Shown here in pieces: positions 44,794 through 52,042 of a stretch of DNA of 64,000 bases. Under the pieces are notes generated by a model, which had not been told where the DNA came from, searched no databases, and was given only the letters and a program-made list of their open reading frames with translations. Position numbers and translations under genes: made by a program. Source of the stretch: Comamonas sp. NLF-1-9. GTDB taxonomy: Bacteria > Pseudomonadota > Gammaproteobacteria > Burkholderiales > Burkholderiaceae_C. Within the stretch, counting starts at the first letter, position 1, and each line of letters starts with the position of its first letter. Where the stretch lies: the NCBI RefSeq assembly GCF_019195435.1, contig NZ_CP078069.1:620001-684000 (forward strand), given 5' to 3'.

Positions 44794-44869
44794 GGCATGA
44801 AAAACGGCATCCCGCGGGACGCCGTGCTAGGCAAAAGGAAAAGGGCGGCCTGATTTTATGCGGTCGGCC

Positions 44870-44927
44870 AGCAGCTATCACGATGATAGCTGTTCGCGCA
44901 GGCAGGACAAGCGCAGACGGCCGATTT
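44870..44927 (+). repeat. Interspersed repeat copy with mirrored end, upstream of valS
   Basis: A partial reversed end AGCAGCTATCA faces a full copy TGATAGCTGTTCGCGCAGG, CAGGACAAGCG, CAGACGGCCGATTTT across only CGA, making a perfect CAGCTATCA-CGA-TGATAGCTG hairpin. Located between valS and the end of the cbb3/YedE operon. Confidence 0.65.
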
Positions 44928-44950
44928 TGTTCAGATACTGCGTGGGCGAT

Positions 44951-45361
44951 TCACGGTTTGGCCAGCAGGCCTTGCACCAGCGCCCCGAGCGCGATGCCCC
45001 CGAGCGCATAAAGCAGCATCCAGTTGCCCGCGCCCAGGCCGGCAATTGCCGGGCCGGGGCAGACGCCGCTCAGGCCCCAGCCCACGCCAAAGAGCGCGGC
45101 GCCCGCCAGCGTGCGCGCGCCCGGGTGCATGGGATGGCGCTGGAACTGCCCGCCCAGCACCGGGCGGCGCAGCAGGCGCGGCAGCAGCGCATAGGCCAGG
45201 CCGGTGACCAGCACCGCGCCGCCCAGCACCAGCACCAGGCCAAAGTCCTGAAAGCGCAGAAAGCTCAGCACCACCTCGGGGCGGATCATGGTGGAAGCGG
45301 CCAGGCCGAAGCCAAAGAGCATGCCGGCGGCGAGCGTCGCCAGGGCGCGTGCGGATGTCAT
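44951..45361 (-). CDS. DUF6691/YeeE-YedE half protein, subunit 2 (PmpB-like)
   Basis: 136 aa, about four membrane helices. Seen: LATLAAGMLFGFGLAASTMI at the N-terminus and GVGWGLSGVCPGPAIAGLGAG, the conserved cysteine signature (GxCPGPAI) of YeeE/YedE sulfur-transport domains. Known family roles are uptake of thiosulfate (YeeE/TsuA) or roles in persulfide and sulfite handling (PmpAB, CstR/BigR-type operons). ATG at 45361 overlaps the stop of subunit 1, so the two halves are made together. Last gene of the cbb3 operon. Confidence 0.85.
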   Translation of the reverse strand: MTSARALATLAAGMLFGFGLAASTMIRPEVVLSFLRFQDFGLVLVLGGAVLVTGLAYALLPRLLRRPVLGGQFQRHPMHPGARTLAGAALFGVGWGLSGVCPGPAIAGLGAGNWMLLYALGGIALGALVQGLLAKP

Positions 45362-45840
45362 GCCTGCAGCCTCCAGACCAGGTTGGCGGTGATCATCGCG
45401 GTGGCCATGAAGCACAGCACCGCCAGCGCCGAGGGCCATTGCAGCGAACCCAGGCCGCAAATGCCGTGCCCCGAGGTGCAGCCATGGCCCATGCGCGCGC
45501 CAAAGCCGGCGATGAAGCCGCCGACCAGCAGTTGCCAGGCCGGCACGGCGGTGGTCTCAGGCCCCGGGCCGCCGAGCCATAGCCACCACAGCAGCGCGCC
45601 GAGGATGAGCCCGGCCGCGTACTGCAGGCGCCAGGTGCGCGAGCCGCGCAGCGCCGGCTGCTGGAAGAAGGGCCGCTGCACGATGAAGGACCAGGTCGAG
45701 GAGAACACGCTGCTCATGCCGCCGACCAGGCCGGTCATGGCAAACAGCAGCGCCACGCCCAGGCCAATGCACAGGCCGCCCAGCAGGTAATGCTCCCAGC
45801 CGAGCGGAAACAGGGTGGATGCGAGGTTCATGCCGGCCAT
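45358..45840 (-). CDS. YeeE/YedE half protein, subunit 1 (PmpA-like)
   Basis: 160 aa, about five membrane helices. Seen: HYLLGGLCIGLGVALLFAMT, the family signature RMGHGCTSGHGICG with two cysteines, and a hydrophobic C-terminus. The GCTSGHGICG motif is the first cysteine signature of YeeE/YedE transporters; with subunit 2 it would complete one full-size channel. Start at 45840 or the in-frame ATG at 45831; neither has a strong ribosome site. 36 bp after the upstream membrane-protein gene. Confidence 0.87.
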   Translation of the reverse strand: MAGMNLASTLFPLGWEHYLLGGLCIGLGVALLFAMTGLVGGMSSVFSSTWSFIVQRPFFQQPALRGSRTWRLQYAAGLILGALLWWLWLGGPGPETTAVPAWQLLVGGFIAGFGARMGHGCTSGHGICGLGSLQWPSALAVLCFMATAMITANLVWRLQA

Positions 45841-45876
45841 TATCTGCCTGCCGGCGCGCGCAGGCGGCGCCCGCCC

Positions 45877-46563
45877 TCAGGGCGATTGCGGGCTTGGTGC
45901 GCTGCTGCCCGTGCGCGCGGCGGCGTCCTGCGGTGCCTGGGGGCCGGCCATGCGGCCGGTGTCGGCGTCGCGGCGCGCCACCCACCAGAACACCTGGGCG
46001 AGCCAGAGCAGCGCCACCATCGTGGAAATGGCGGTAAGCCACTGGCCCAGGCGCTCCTGGTCCCCGAGCAGATAAGCGTTGCACAGGCGCAGCGGCGACT
46101 GCGCATAGAGCTGCCCGACGACCGCGCCCATGAGCAGCATGTTGCCCAGAAAGAAGCCCTGGGCCACCAGCCCCGCCTGCCGCCAGGACAGGCGCAGGGC
46201 CGCGCCGGCGGTCAGCAGAGCGCTGCACTTGGCGAGTTCGACCGCGGGCGCGACCAGCGCCAGGTCGAGCACGCGCGGAATCATCAGCACGGCGAGGACC
46301 GTGCCCGCCAGCAGCAGCCCGCTGATGCCCGAGGCGTTCCAGCGCGCCAGCCGCTCGCGCGCGTGCGCGGACAAGCCGCCGGCCAGCAGCGCCCCCGCAA
46401 GCATCCACAGCGGGTACTGCAGCACCATGTGGCGCCACATGCTTGCCTCCAGCAGCGCGCGCGCCGCCGGCAGCGCCAGCACCGCGGCCAGCAGCAGGCC
46501 CAGCCAGGCCAGCCGCCGATCGCCAAGCAATGCGATGAGTTTGCGTCCCCGGTGCCCGTTCAT
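45877..46563 (-). CDS. Polytopic membrane protein of the cbb3 operon (unknown, possibly CtaG/DUF1404-like)
   Basis: 228 aa with about six hydrophobic stretches, e.g. LAWLGLLLAAVLALPAAR, YPLWMLAGALLAGGL, and a Pro/Ser/Ala tail. Seen: WRHMVLQYPLWMLAG at the second helix and two conserved-looking His/Arg pairs at helix ends. CtaG- or DUF1404-like membrane proteins often accompany oxidase genes as assembly factors; the match here is by pattern only. ATG overlaps the Sco stop (ATGA), implying a linked function in oxidase assembly. Confidence 0.6.
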   Translation of the reverse strand: MNGHRGRKLIALLGDRRLAWLGLLLAAVLALPAARALLEASMWRHMVLQYPLWMLAGALLAGGLSAHARERLARWNASGISGLLLAGTVLAVLMIPRVLDLALVAPAVELAKCSALLTAGAALRLSWRQAGLVAQGFFLGNMLLMGAVVGQLYAQSPLRLCNAYLLGDQERLGQWLTAISTMVALLWLAQVFWWVARRDADTGRMAGPQAPQDAAARTGSSAPSPQSP

Positions 46564-47192
46564 GAGCGCTTGGAGGCGAGCTGGCGCGCGTAGTTCAGCG
46601 CCAGTTCCTGCTCGGCCAGGTCGAACACCCGCACCATGCGCCCCTGGGTGTCGAACACCAGCAGCGCGGCGTTGTGCTCGAATTCGCCCAACTCGTCGGG
46701 AATCACGACCACGCCCAGGCGCTCGAGCAGCGCGCGCTGCTGCACGGCGTCGGGAACGCTGGCAAAACGCCAGAGGTCGGCATCGGCGCCGAGCTTGTCG
46801 GCATAGGCCTGCAGCACCGGGGCGCTGTCGTGCGCGCCATCGAAGGACAGCGACAGCAGCCGCAGCGGCGCCGCACCGGCACGTGCTGGCTCGGCCTGCA
46901 ACTGCGCCTGCAGTTGCTGGAATGTGCTGCCCAGCGACAGGCAGACCGTCTGGCAGCGGGTGTAGAAGAAGTCGGCAATCGTCACGCTGCCCCGGGCCGC
47001 GGCGGCCAGCGTGGGCGCGGGTAGCAGCGTGCCCTGCAGCGCCACATCGGGCAGGGGCACGGGAGCGAGCGCCACCTCCAGGCGGCGCGCGCCTTCTTCG
47101 GTCCAGACGCGAAAGTCGTGCGTGAGCCAGCTGGCCGCCAGGTAGCCGCCGATCGCCACGAGCAGGCTGATCAGCGCGGTACGCAGCACCAT
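46560..47192 (-). CDS. SCO1/SenC/PrrC-family copper chaperone
   Basis: 210 aa. Inserts copper into, or maintains the thiols of, haem-copper oxidases. Seen: N-terminal anchor helix LRTALISLLVAIGGYLAA, the copper site CQTVC (Cys80, Cys84) in DFFYTRCQTVCLSLG, and the conserved His in EFEHNAALLVFD. Cys-x3-Cys spacing is standard, though Gln-Thr-Val replaces the usual Pro-Asp-Val. ATG at 47192, 7 bp after the cytochrome gene. Supports assembly of the oxidase encoded upstream in the operon. Confidence 0.87.
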   Translation of the reverse strand: MVLRTALISLLVAIGGYLAASWLTHDFRVWTEEGARRLEVALAPVPLPDVALQGTLLPAPTLAAAARGSVTIADFFYTRCQTVCLSLGSTFQQLQAQLQAEPARAGAAPLRLLSLSFDGAHDSAPVLQAYADKLGADADLWRFASVPDAVQQRALLERLGVVVIPDELGEFEHNAALLVFDTQGRMVRVFDLAEQELALNYARQLASKRS

Positions 47193-47199
47193 GGGCGGC

Positions 47200-47799
47200 T
47201 CAGGGCTCCAGCGCCTTGAGCGCCTCGCCGCTCTCAAACGGCGTGTCGCGCCCGCTCTTGCGCTCCTGGGCCAGCAGCTCGGCGCTCACCGGCTCGTTCT
47301 TGTTCGACCAGCTGCTGCGGATATGCGTGAGCACGCCGGCGAGCTCGGCGTCGCTCAGCTGCGCAAAGCTCGGCATCAGGCCCTTGTAGGTATTGCCCTT
47401 GACGGTGATCTCGCCGTCTATGCCGTGCAGCACGATGTTGGCCAGGATCTTGGGGCTGCCATGCACCCATTCCGAGCCGTCCAGCGGCGGGAACACCCCG
47501 GGCAGGCCGGCGCCGCTGGCCTGGTGGCAGGAGGCGCAGTTGGCCGCGTAGATCGCGCCGCCGTCGACCGCCGCGTCCGCGCCGCCGCCACCGGCGGGCT
47601 TGGCCTGCAGGTCGGCCAGGGTGCGCTCGTCGCCCATCCAGGGGCGGCTGTAGGGGCCGGAGATGGCGATGTAGATGATGCCAAAGAGCACCATGCCGAC
47701 GGCGATCAGCGCCGGCAGCAGCGGCATGGGCCGGATGCGCTCTTCCGGGTCGGTGCTCTCGCGTCGCTGGGCCTCGGGACGTTCGTTGGAATTGGGCAT
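47200..47799 (-). CDS. Membrane-anchored monohaem cytochrome c of the cbb3 operon
   Basis: 199 aa. Seen: polar N-terminus, one anchor helix (about 26-47, LLPALIAVGMVLFGIIYIAI), and a class I cytochrome c domain with CASCH (88-92), PGVFPPLDGSEWVHG and an axial Met in YKGLMPSFAQL. Takes the place of the dihaem CcoP usual in cbb3 oxidases: only one CXXCH is present and no ccoQ or ccoP gene follows. Probably the electron entry point (inference). 34 bp after ccoO. Confidence 0.88.
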   Translation of the reverse strand: MPNSNERPEAQRRESTDPEERIRPMPLLPALIAVGMVLFGIIYIAISGPYSRPWMGDERTLADLQAKPAGGGGADAAVDGGAIYAANCASCHQASGAGLPGVFPPLDGSEWVHGSPKILANIVLHGIDGEITVKGNTYKGLMPSFAQLSDAELAGVLTHIRSSWSNKNEPVSAELLAQERKSGRDTPFESGEALKALEP

Positions 47800-47833
47800 G
47801 CGTTACCTCACAGGTTCAGTCCGGTCGGCGCGC

Positions 47834-48421
47834 TCATTGCGGATCGGCCGGCACGATCGGGTAGTTGCGCTTGAGCGACTGCAGGTACTTGACCAGGTCC
47901 AGCGCCTCGGGCTTGGCTACCACCACCTTGCCTTCCGGGGCAGTGCCCGGCGGCAGATTCACCACGGTCTCGTCCTTGTCCGCCTTGTCCTTGACCTCGA
48001 ACATGTAGGGGTAGGACGGCATGATCGATTCCTTGACATAGGCGCGCGGCTGGTACAGGTGCCCCAGGTTCCAGTCCAGGCTGGGCTGGCGCACGCCGAT
48101 GTTGAACAGGTCCGGCCCGGTGCGCATGCTGCCCAGCAGGTGCGGGCGGTCGTAGGTGTAGTCCGCCGGCACCGACACCCGGCCCCAGCCGCGCTTGGCG
48201 TCGGGGGCGAAGCTCGCGTCGCGCGGCTGCTGGGTGTGGCAGTACATGCAGCCGTTGGCGATGTAGACCTCGCGTCCGCGCAGCTCGGCGCTGGTGTAGG
48301 GCTTGAGCCCCTCGGGCGCGGGGATGTCGCGCACCTGGAAGTAGGGGATGAGCACCAGCGCCGCCACCGCGATGGTGAAGGTCACCATGGTGCCGGTGAT
48401 CAGCTTGACTTCATTTTCCAT
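47834..48421 (-). CDS. ccoO: Cytochrome c oxidase cbb3-type subunit II (CcoO)
   Basis: 195 aa. Monohaem cytochrome c subunit of the oxidase. Seen: an N-terminal anchor helix (about 8-28), haem site CMYCH (58-62) in YIANGCMYCHTQQPRD, RTGPDLFNIG, and axial Met in SIMPSYPYMF. These align with canonical CcoO (GCYNCHSQ, RTGPDLHRVG, NMPAYPWL, from memory). Its start lies 11 bp inside the ccoN end, so the two are translationally linked. Confidence 0.92.
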   Translation of the reverse strand: MENEVKLITGTMVTFTIAVAALVLIPYFQVRDIPAPEGLKPYTSAELRGREVYIANGCMYCHTQQPRDASFAPDAKRGWGRVSVPADYTYDRPHLLGSMRTGPDLFNIGVRQPSLDWNLGHLYQPRAYVKESIMPSYPYMFEVKDKADKDETVVNLPPGTAPEGKVVVAKPEALDLVKYLQSLKRNYPIVPADPQ

Positions 48422-50078
48422 GGGCCACCTCCAGCTTGCGCGGCTCGTGGTTGAACAGGGCGGCGCCGGTGCGGTTGGGGCCGAAGCGCAGCACCATCAC
48501 CAGCACGTGGAAGGCGAAGATCAGATGGCTTGCGACCATCATCGAGCCGCCTATGCTGCGCCAGTAGAGGTAGGGAATGGTGAGCGTGACCGAATCCATG
48601 AAGGGCTTGCTCTCGTCGAGCATGGCCAGGCCTTGCAGCCAGCCGCCGTAGGTCAGCGGGCCAAAATAGATCAGGATGCCGATCGCGGCCAGCCAGAAGT
48701 GCCAGGAGATCAGCTTCGGGAAGGGCCATTCCCAGCGCAGGATGCGCGGCAGCATGAAGTAGACCGCGCCAAACAGCACCATGGTGACGAAGCCGTAGGC
48801 GCCCAGGTGGGCGTGGGCCACGGTGAAGTGCGTGAAGTGGGCGACGCGGTTGACCGAGCGCAGCGCCTCGAACGAGCCCTGCACCGAGGACAGCATGTAC
48901 ATGAAGCCGCCGAACATCATGAAGCGCAGCGTGGGCGAATACAGCGCCAGCTTCATGCGCCCCCACATGGTGCCGGCCATGTTCACCGAGAACGCGGCCA
49001 CCGGCACGATCATCATCATGCTCTGCACGATGGAGAGCGTGATCAGCCACTCGGGCACCGGCCCGCCCACCAGATGGTGGCCGCCGACCTGGGCGTAGAA
49101 GAAGGCCAGCGTCCAGAAGCCCAGGATGGACAGGTTGTAGGAGCTCACGCGCCGCCCTATCACCTTGGGCAGGAAGTAGTAGATCGCGCCGAGCGCCGCC
49201 GGCGTGAACCACAGGCCGAGCACGTTGTGGCCGTACCACCAGTTCATCGTCGCCTGCTCCACGCCGTAGTGCGCGCCGGGGAACTTGGCCACGGTGAACA
49301 GCAGCGCGATCCACAGCAGCGAGCCCACGTGGTACCAGGCGCTTACGTAGATTTCATGCGCCTTGCGGTGCACCACGGTGGAGATCACCGGAATGATGAT
49401 GCAGATGAAGCCGGCCACCAGGAAGATGCCGATCTGCCAGGGGATCTCGAGGTATTCCATGCCGGCCGTCCAGCCCGCGCCAAAGCCGCCGATGGCGCTG
49501 GCGATGCCGACGTTGATCAGCGCGCCGCCCATCATCACGAACAGCGGCCCGCGCAGCGGCGTGCGCATCAGGCGCGGCAGCAGCCAGACGATGATGCCCA
49601 GCTCGCAGTTGGTGATCCAGCCGTAGAGCACCGCGGTGAGGTGGTAGGTGCGCATGCGCCCGAAGGTCTCCCAGGCCTCGCCCACCAGCCAGTCGGGCCA
49701 GTGCAGCTTGAGCGAGGCGGTCAGGCCCGCGAGCGAGCCCACCACCAGCCACATCACCGCAAAGCCGATGAACATGAAGGCCGGAAACGAGGTGGAGCGG
49801 TCGGCCGCGATGCGGTCTTCGAGCTCTTGCGGGTCTTCGGCCTGCATCAGCTCGCGGCCCTTGTCCTGGGTCTCGTCTATGGCCTGTTGCAAGCGCGCTT
49901 CACCGCCGGGGGTGAGCGATGGGTCGTCGGCCTTGCCCACCTCGCCCGGGGCAAAGATGGTGCCCGCCGCCTTGGGGTTTTCAACGAACAGCCCCTTGCG
50001 CATGGACCACATGAAGACGAAAAGTCCTATGAGGGACAGCACAAAGGCCGACAACAGGCTGACTACTGCGCTGTCCAT
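48411..50078 (-). CDS. ccoN: Cytochrome c oxidase cbb3-type subunit I (CcoN) with CcoS-like N-terminus
   Basis: 555 aa. Proton-pumping haem-copper core that reduces oxygen with high affinity. Seen: haem b His in RMRTYHLTAVLYGW, CuB His in NWWYGHNVLGLWFTP, the His pair in YAQVGGHHLVGG with the Tyr six residues before, and haem-ligand HxH in VAHAHLGAYG. All catalytic residues are present. The first about 55 residues (one helix, then WSMRKGLFVENPKAAG) resemble the small maturation protein CcoS fused in front; then a charged stretch rich in Asp/Glu/Gln precedes the usual 12 helices. First gene of the seven-gene operon, 42 bp after an FNR-like box. Confidence 0.93.
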   Translation of the reverse strand: MDSAVVSLLSAFVLSLIGLFVFMWSMRKGLFVENPKAAGTIFAPGEVGKADDPSLTPGGEARLQQAIDETQDKGRELMQAEDPQELEDRIAADRSTSFPAFMFIGFAVMWLVVGSLAGLTASLKLHWPDWLVGEAWETFGRMRTYHLTAVLYGWITNCELGIIVWLLPRLMRTPLRGPLFVMMGGALINVGIASAIGGFGAGWTAGMEYLEIPWQIGIFLVAGFICIIIPVISTVVHRKAHEIYVSAWYHVGSLLWIALLFTVAKFPGAHYGVEQATMNWWYGHNVLGLWFTPAALGAIYYFLPKVIGRRVSSYNLSILGFWTLAFFYAQVGGHHLVGGPVPEWLITLSIVQSMMMIVPVAAFSVNMAGTMWGRMKLALYSPTLRFMMFGGFMYMLSSVQGSFEALRSVNRVAHFTHFTVAHAHLGAYGFVTMVLFGAVYFMLPRILRWEWPFPKLISWHFWLAAIGILIYFGPLTYGGWLQGLAMLDESKPFMDSVTLTIPYLYWRSIGGSMMVASHLIFAFHVLVMVLRFGPNRTGAALFNHEPRKLEVAHGK

Positions 50079-50119
50079 GACGGCTTCCTTTTCTCAAGCA
50101 TATTTTCGGAATGTGGGAA

Positions 50120-50133
50120 TTGACGAAAATCAA
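50120..50133 (-). promoter_or_regulatory. FNR/Anr-type box upstream of ccoN
   Basis: TTGATTTTCGTCAA, one mismatch from TTGATNNNNATCAA, centred 48 nt upstream of the ccoN ATG. Known role of the motif: binding of the oxygen sensor FNR/Anr to activate transcription at low oxygen, standard for cbb3 oxidases. A -10-like TATGCT lies at 50097-50102, slightly closer than the ideal class II spacing. Confidence 0.72.
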
Positions 50134-50264
50134 GTATCGGGTAAACCCGCAGATTATAGGAAGCGCCACCCTCGCAAACTCCCAGATACCCTTACGCAGA
50201 CCCGGGTTCTCCGCCCGCGCGCCGCAGCCCTCGGCCCGGCCGCGCCGCGCCTACACTTGCCGCC

Positions 50265-51308
50265 ATGGTCCGCCTGATTCTTGGCATTGAATCTTCCTGC
50301 GACGAAACCGGTGTGGCGCTGGTGCGCCTGCCTGGCCCAAAGGCCCGGCCGCAGTTGCTGGCGCATGCACTGCACAGCCAGATCGCGATGCACCAAGCCT
50401 ACGGCGGCGTGGTGCCTGAACTCGCCAGCCGCGACCACATCCGCCGCGTGCTGCCGCTCACCCAGGCAGTGCTGCAGCAGGCCGGGCTGGCGCTGTCCGC
50501 CGTGGATCTGGTGGCCTTCACGCGCGGGCCGGGGCTGGCCGGCGCCTTGCTGGTGGGGGCGGGCGTGGCCTGCGCCCTGGGCGCGGCGCTGGACCTGCCG
50601 GTGCTGGGCGTGCACCACCTCGAAGGCCATCTGCTGTCGCCCTTCCTCGGCGCCGATCCGCCCGAATTCCCCTTCGTCGCGCTGCTGGTCTCGGGCGGGC
50701 ACACCCAGCTCATGCGCGTGGATGCGGTAGGCCGCTACGCGCTGCTCGGTGAAACCGTGGACGACGCTGCCGGCGAGGCCTTCGACAAGTCGGCCAAGCT
50801 GCTCGGGTTGCCGTACCCGGGCGGGCCGGCGCTGGCCCGCCTGGCCGAGGGCGGCAGGGCCCAAGCCTTCAGGCTGCCGCGGCCGCTGCTGCACAGCGGC
50901 ACGCTGGATTTTTCCTTTGCCGGTCTCAAGACGGCGGTGCTCACCCAGGCGCGCAAGCTCGGTGACGAGCTGCCGGCGCACACTGCCGACCTGGCCGCCA
51001 GCACCCAGGCGGCGATCGTCGAGGTGCTGGTGAAGAAGTCGCTTGCGGCGCTGCAGCAGACCGGGCTGCAGCGCCTGGTGGTGGCCGGCGGTGTGGGGGC
51101 CAATGCGCTGCTGCGCGCACAGCTCGACGCGGCCTGCAGCGCGCGCGGCGTGCGCGTGCATTACCCCGAACTGCAGCTGTGCACCGACAACGGCGCGATG
51201 ATCGCGATGGCCGCGGCGATGCGCGTGCAGGCCGGGCTGGTTCGCCCCGAGCGCGACTACGCCTTCGACGTGCTGCCGCGCTGGTCCTTGCAGGATATTG
51301 CCGCTTGA
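50265..51308 (+). CDS. tsaD: tRNA N6-adenosine threonylcarbamoyltransferase TsaD
   Basis: 347 aa. Transfers threonylcarbamoyl to A37 of ANN-reading tRNAs with TsaB and TsaE. Seen: N-terminal [32 protein letters not shown], the metal-binding [10 protein letters not shown] (HxxxH), [18 protein letters not shown] and C-terminal [12 protein letters not shown]. Start ATG at 50265; divergent from ccoN with 186 bp between them, which holds the FNR-like site. Confidence 0.97.
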   Translation: MVRLILGIESSCDETGVALVRLPGPKARPQLLAHALHSQIAMHQAYGGVVPELASRDHIRRVLPLTQAVLQQAGLALSAVDLVAFTRGPGLAGALLVGAGVACALGAALDLPVLGVHHLEGHLLSPFLGADPPEFPFVALLVSGGHTQLMRVDAVGRYALLGETVDDAAGEAFDKSAKLLGLPYPGGPALARLAEGGRAQAFRLPRPLLHSGTLDFSFAGLKTAVLTQARKLGDELPAHTADLAASTQAAIVEVLVKKSLAALQQTGLQRLVVAGGVGANALLRAQLDAACSARGVRVHYPELQLCTDNGAMIAMAAAMRVQAGLVRPERDYAFDVLPRWSLQDIAA

Positions 51309-51363
51309 AACAGGCTGTGGAGCGGCGCTTGCAGCACCCGCGCTGCTGCACAATCGCTCTTCC

Positions 51364-52026
51364 ATGCCGATTGCCAGACACCCTTTATCGCTTTCCTTCG
51401 GCCTCGCGGCGCTGCTGCTTGCGGGCGCGCTGACGGGCTGCGCGCGTCTGCCCGAAGCGCTGCCCGGGCCGGAGCGCAACATCGCCTTCACGCCCAACGA
51501 TTTCGACCGCTCCGACCTGCACACGCGCCACCTGCGCGCCAGCCAGCAGCAAAGCTGCGAGGCGGCGCGCCGCGCGCTGCTCAGCCAGGGCTACATCGTG
51601 GAAACCGCCACCGCCGAGGACGTCAAGGGGCGCAAGTACTACCAGCCCACGCCCGACGTGCACTACGAGGTGCAGATGCGCGTGGTCTGCGCGCCCGACG
51701 CCCAGGGCGTGGGCGGCACCGCGGTCTTTGCCAGCGCCATCCAGGACCGCTACGTGATCAAGAAGGTGAACAACTCGGCGTCGCTGGGTGTCGGCGGCCT
51801 GGGTTCGCTGTCGCTGCCGCTCAACGCCACCGACGACACCCTGGTCAAGGTAGGCAGCGAAACCATCACCGACGCGCACTTTTATGCCAGCTTTTTCGAG
51901 CTGTTTGCGCGCTACCTGCCTGCGCCCGGGCCACGCGTGCAGCAACCGGTGACGGTGCAGCCCGTGCCCCAGCCGCACGCCGAGGACGCGGCGGTAGCGC
52001 CGCTGGACAGGGCCGCGACGCAGTAG
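51364..52026 (+). CDS. DUF2242-family lipoprotein
   Basis: 220 aa. Seen: lipoprotein signal with lipobox LTGC (hydrophobic GLAALLLAGALTGC), then FTPNDFDRSDLHTRHL, CEAARRALLSQGYIVE, KYYQPTPDVHYEVQMRVVC and a central GGLGSLSLPL. The central part matches the DUF2242 layout as I remember it. The tail is Pro/Gln/Ala rich. Probably an outer- or inner-membrane lipoprotein; function unknown. Follows tsaD by 55 bp and is convergent with the transglutaminase gene. Confidence 0.78.
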   Translation: MPIARHPLSLSFGLAALLLAGALTGCARLPEALPGPERNIAFTPNDFDRSDLHTRHLRASQQQSCEAARRALLSQGYIVETATAEDVKGRKYYQPTPDVHYEVQMRVVCAPDAQGVGGTAVFASAIQDRYVIKKVNNSASLGVGGLGSLSLPLNATDDTLVKVGSETITDAHFYASFFELFARYLPAPGPRVQQPVTVQPVPQPHAEDAAVAPLDRAATQ

Positions 52027-52042
52027 CGCGCGCCGGACTGCA

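Noticed and set aside
41812..44853. Open frame of over 1000 codons on the plus strand opposite valS
   Set aside because: It mirrors valS in the antisense frame. High GC at third codon positions removes stops, the translation is His/Gly/Val/Arg-rich with no domains, and valS is certain.
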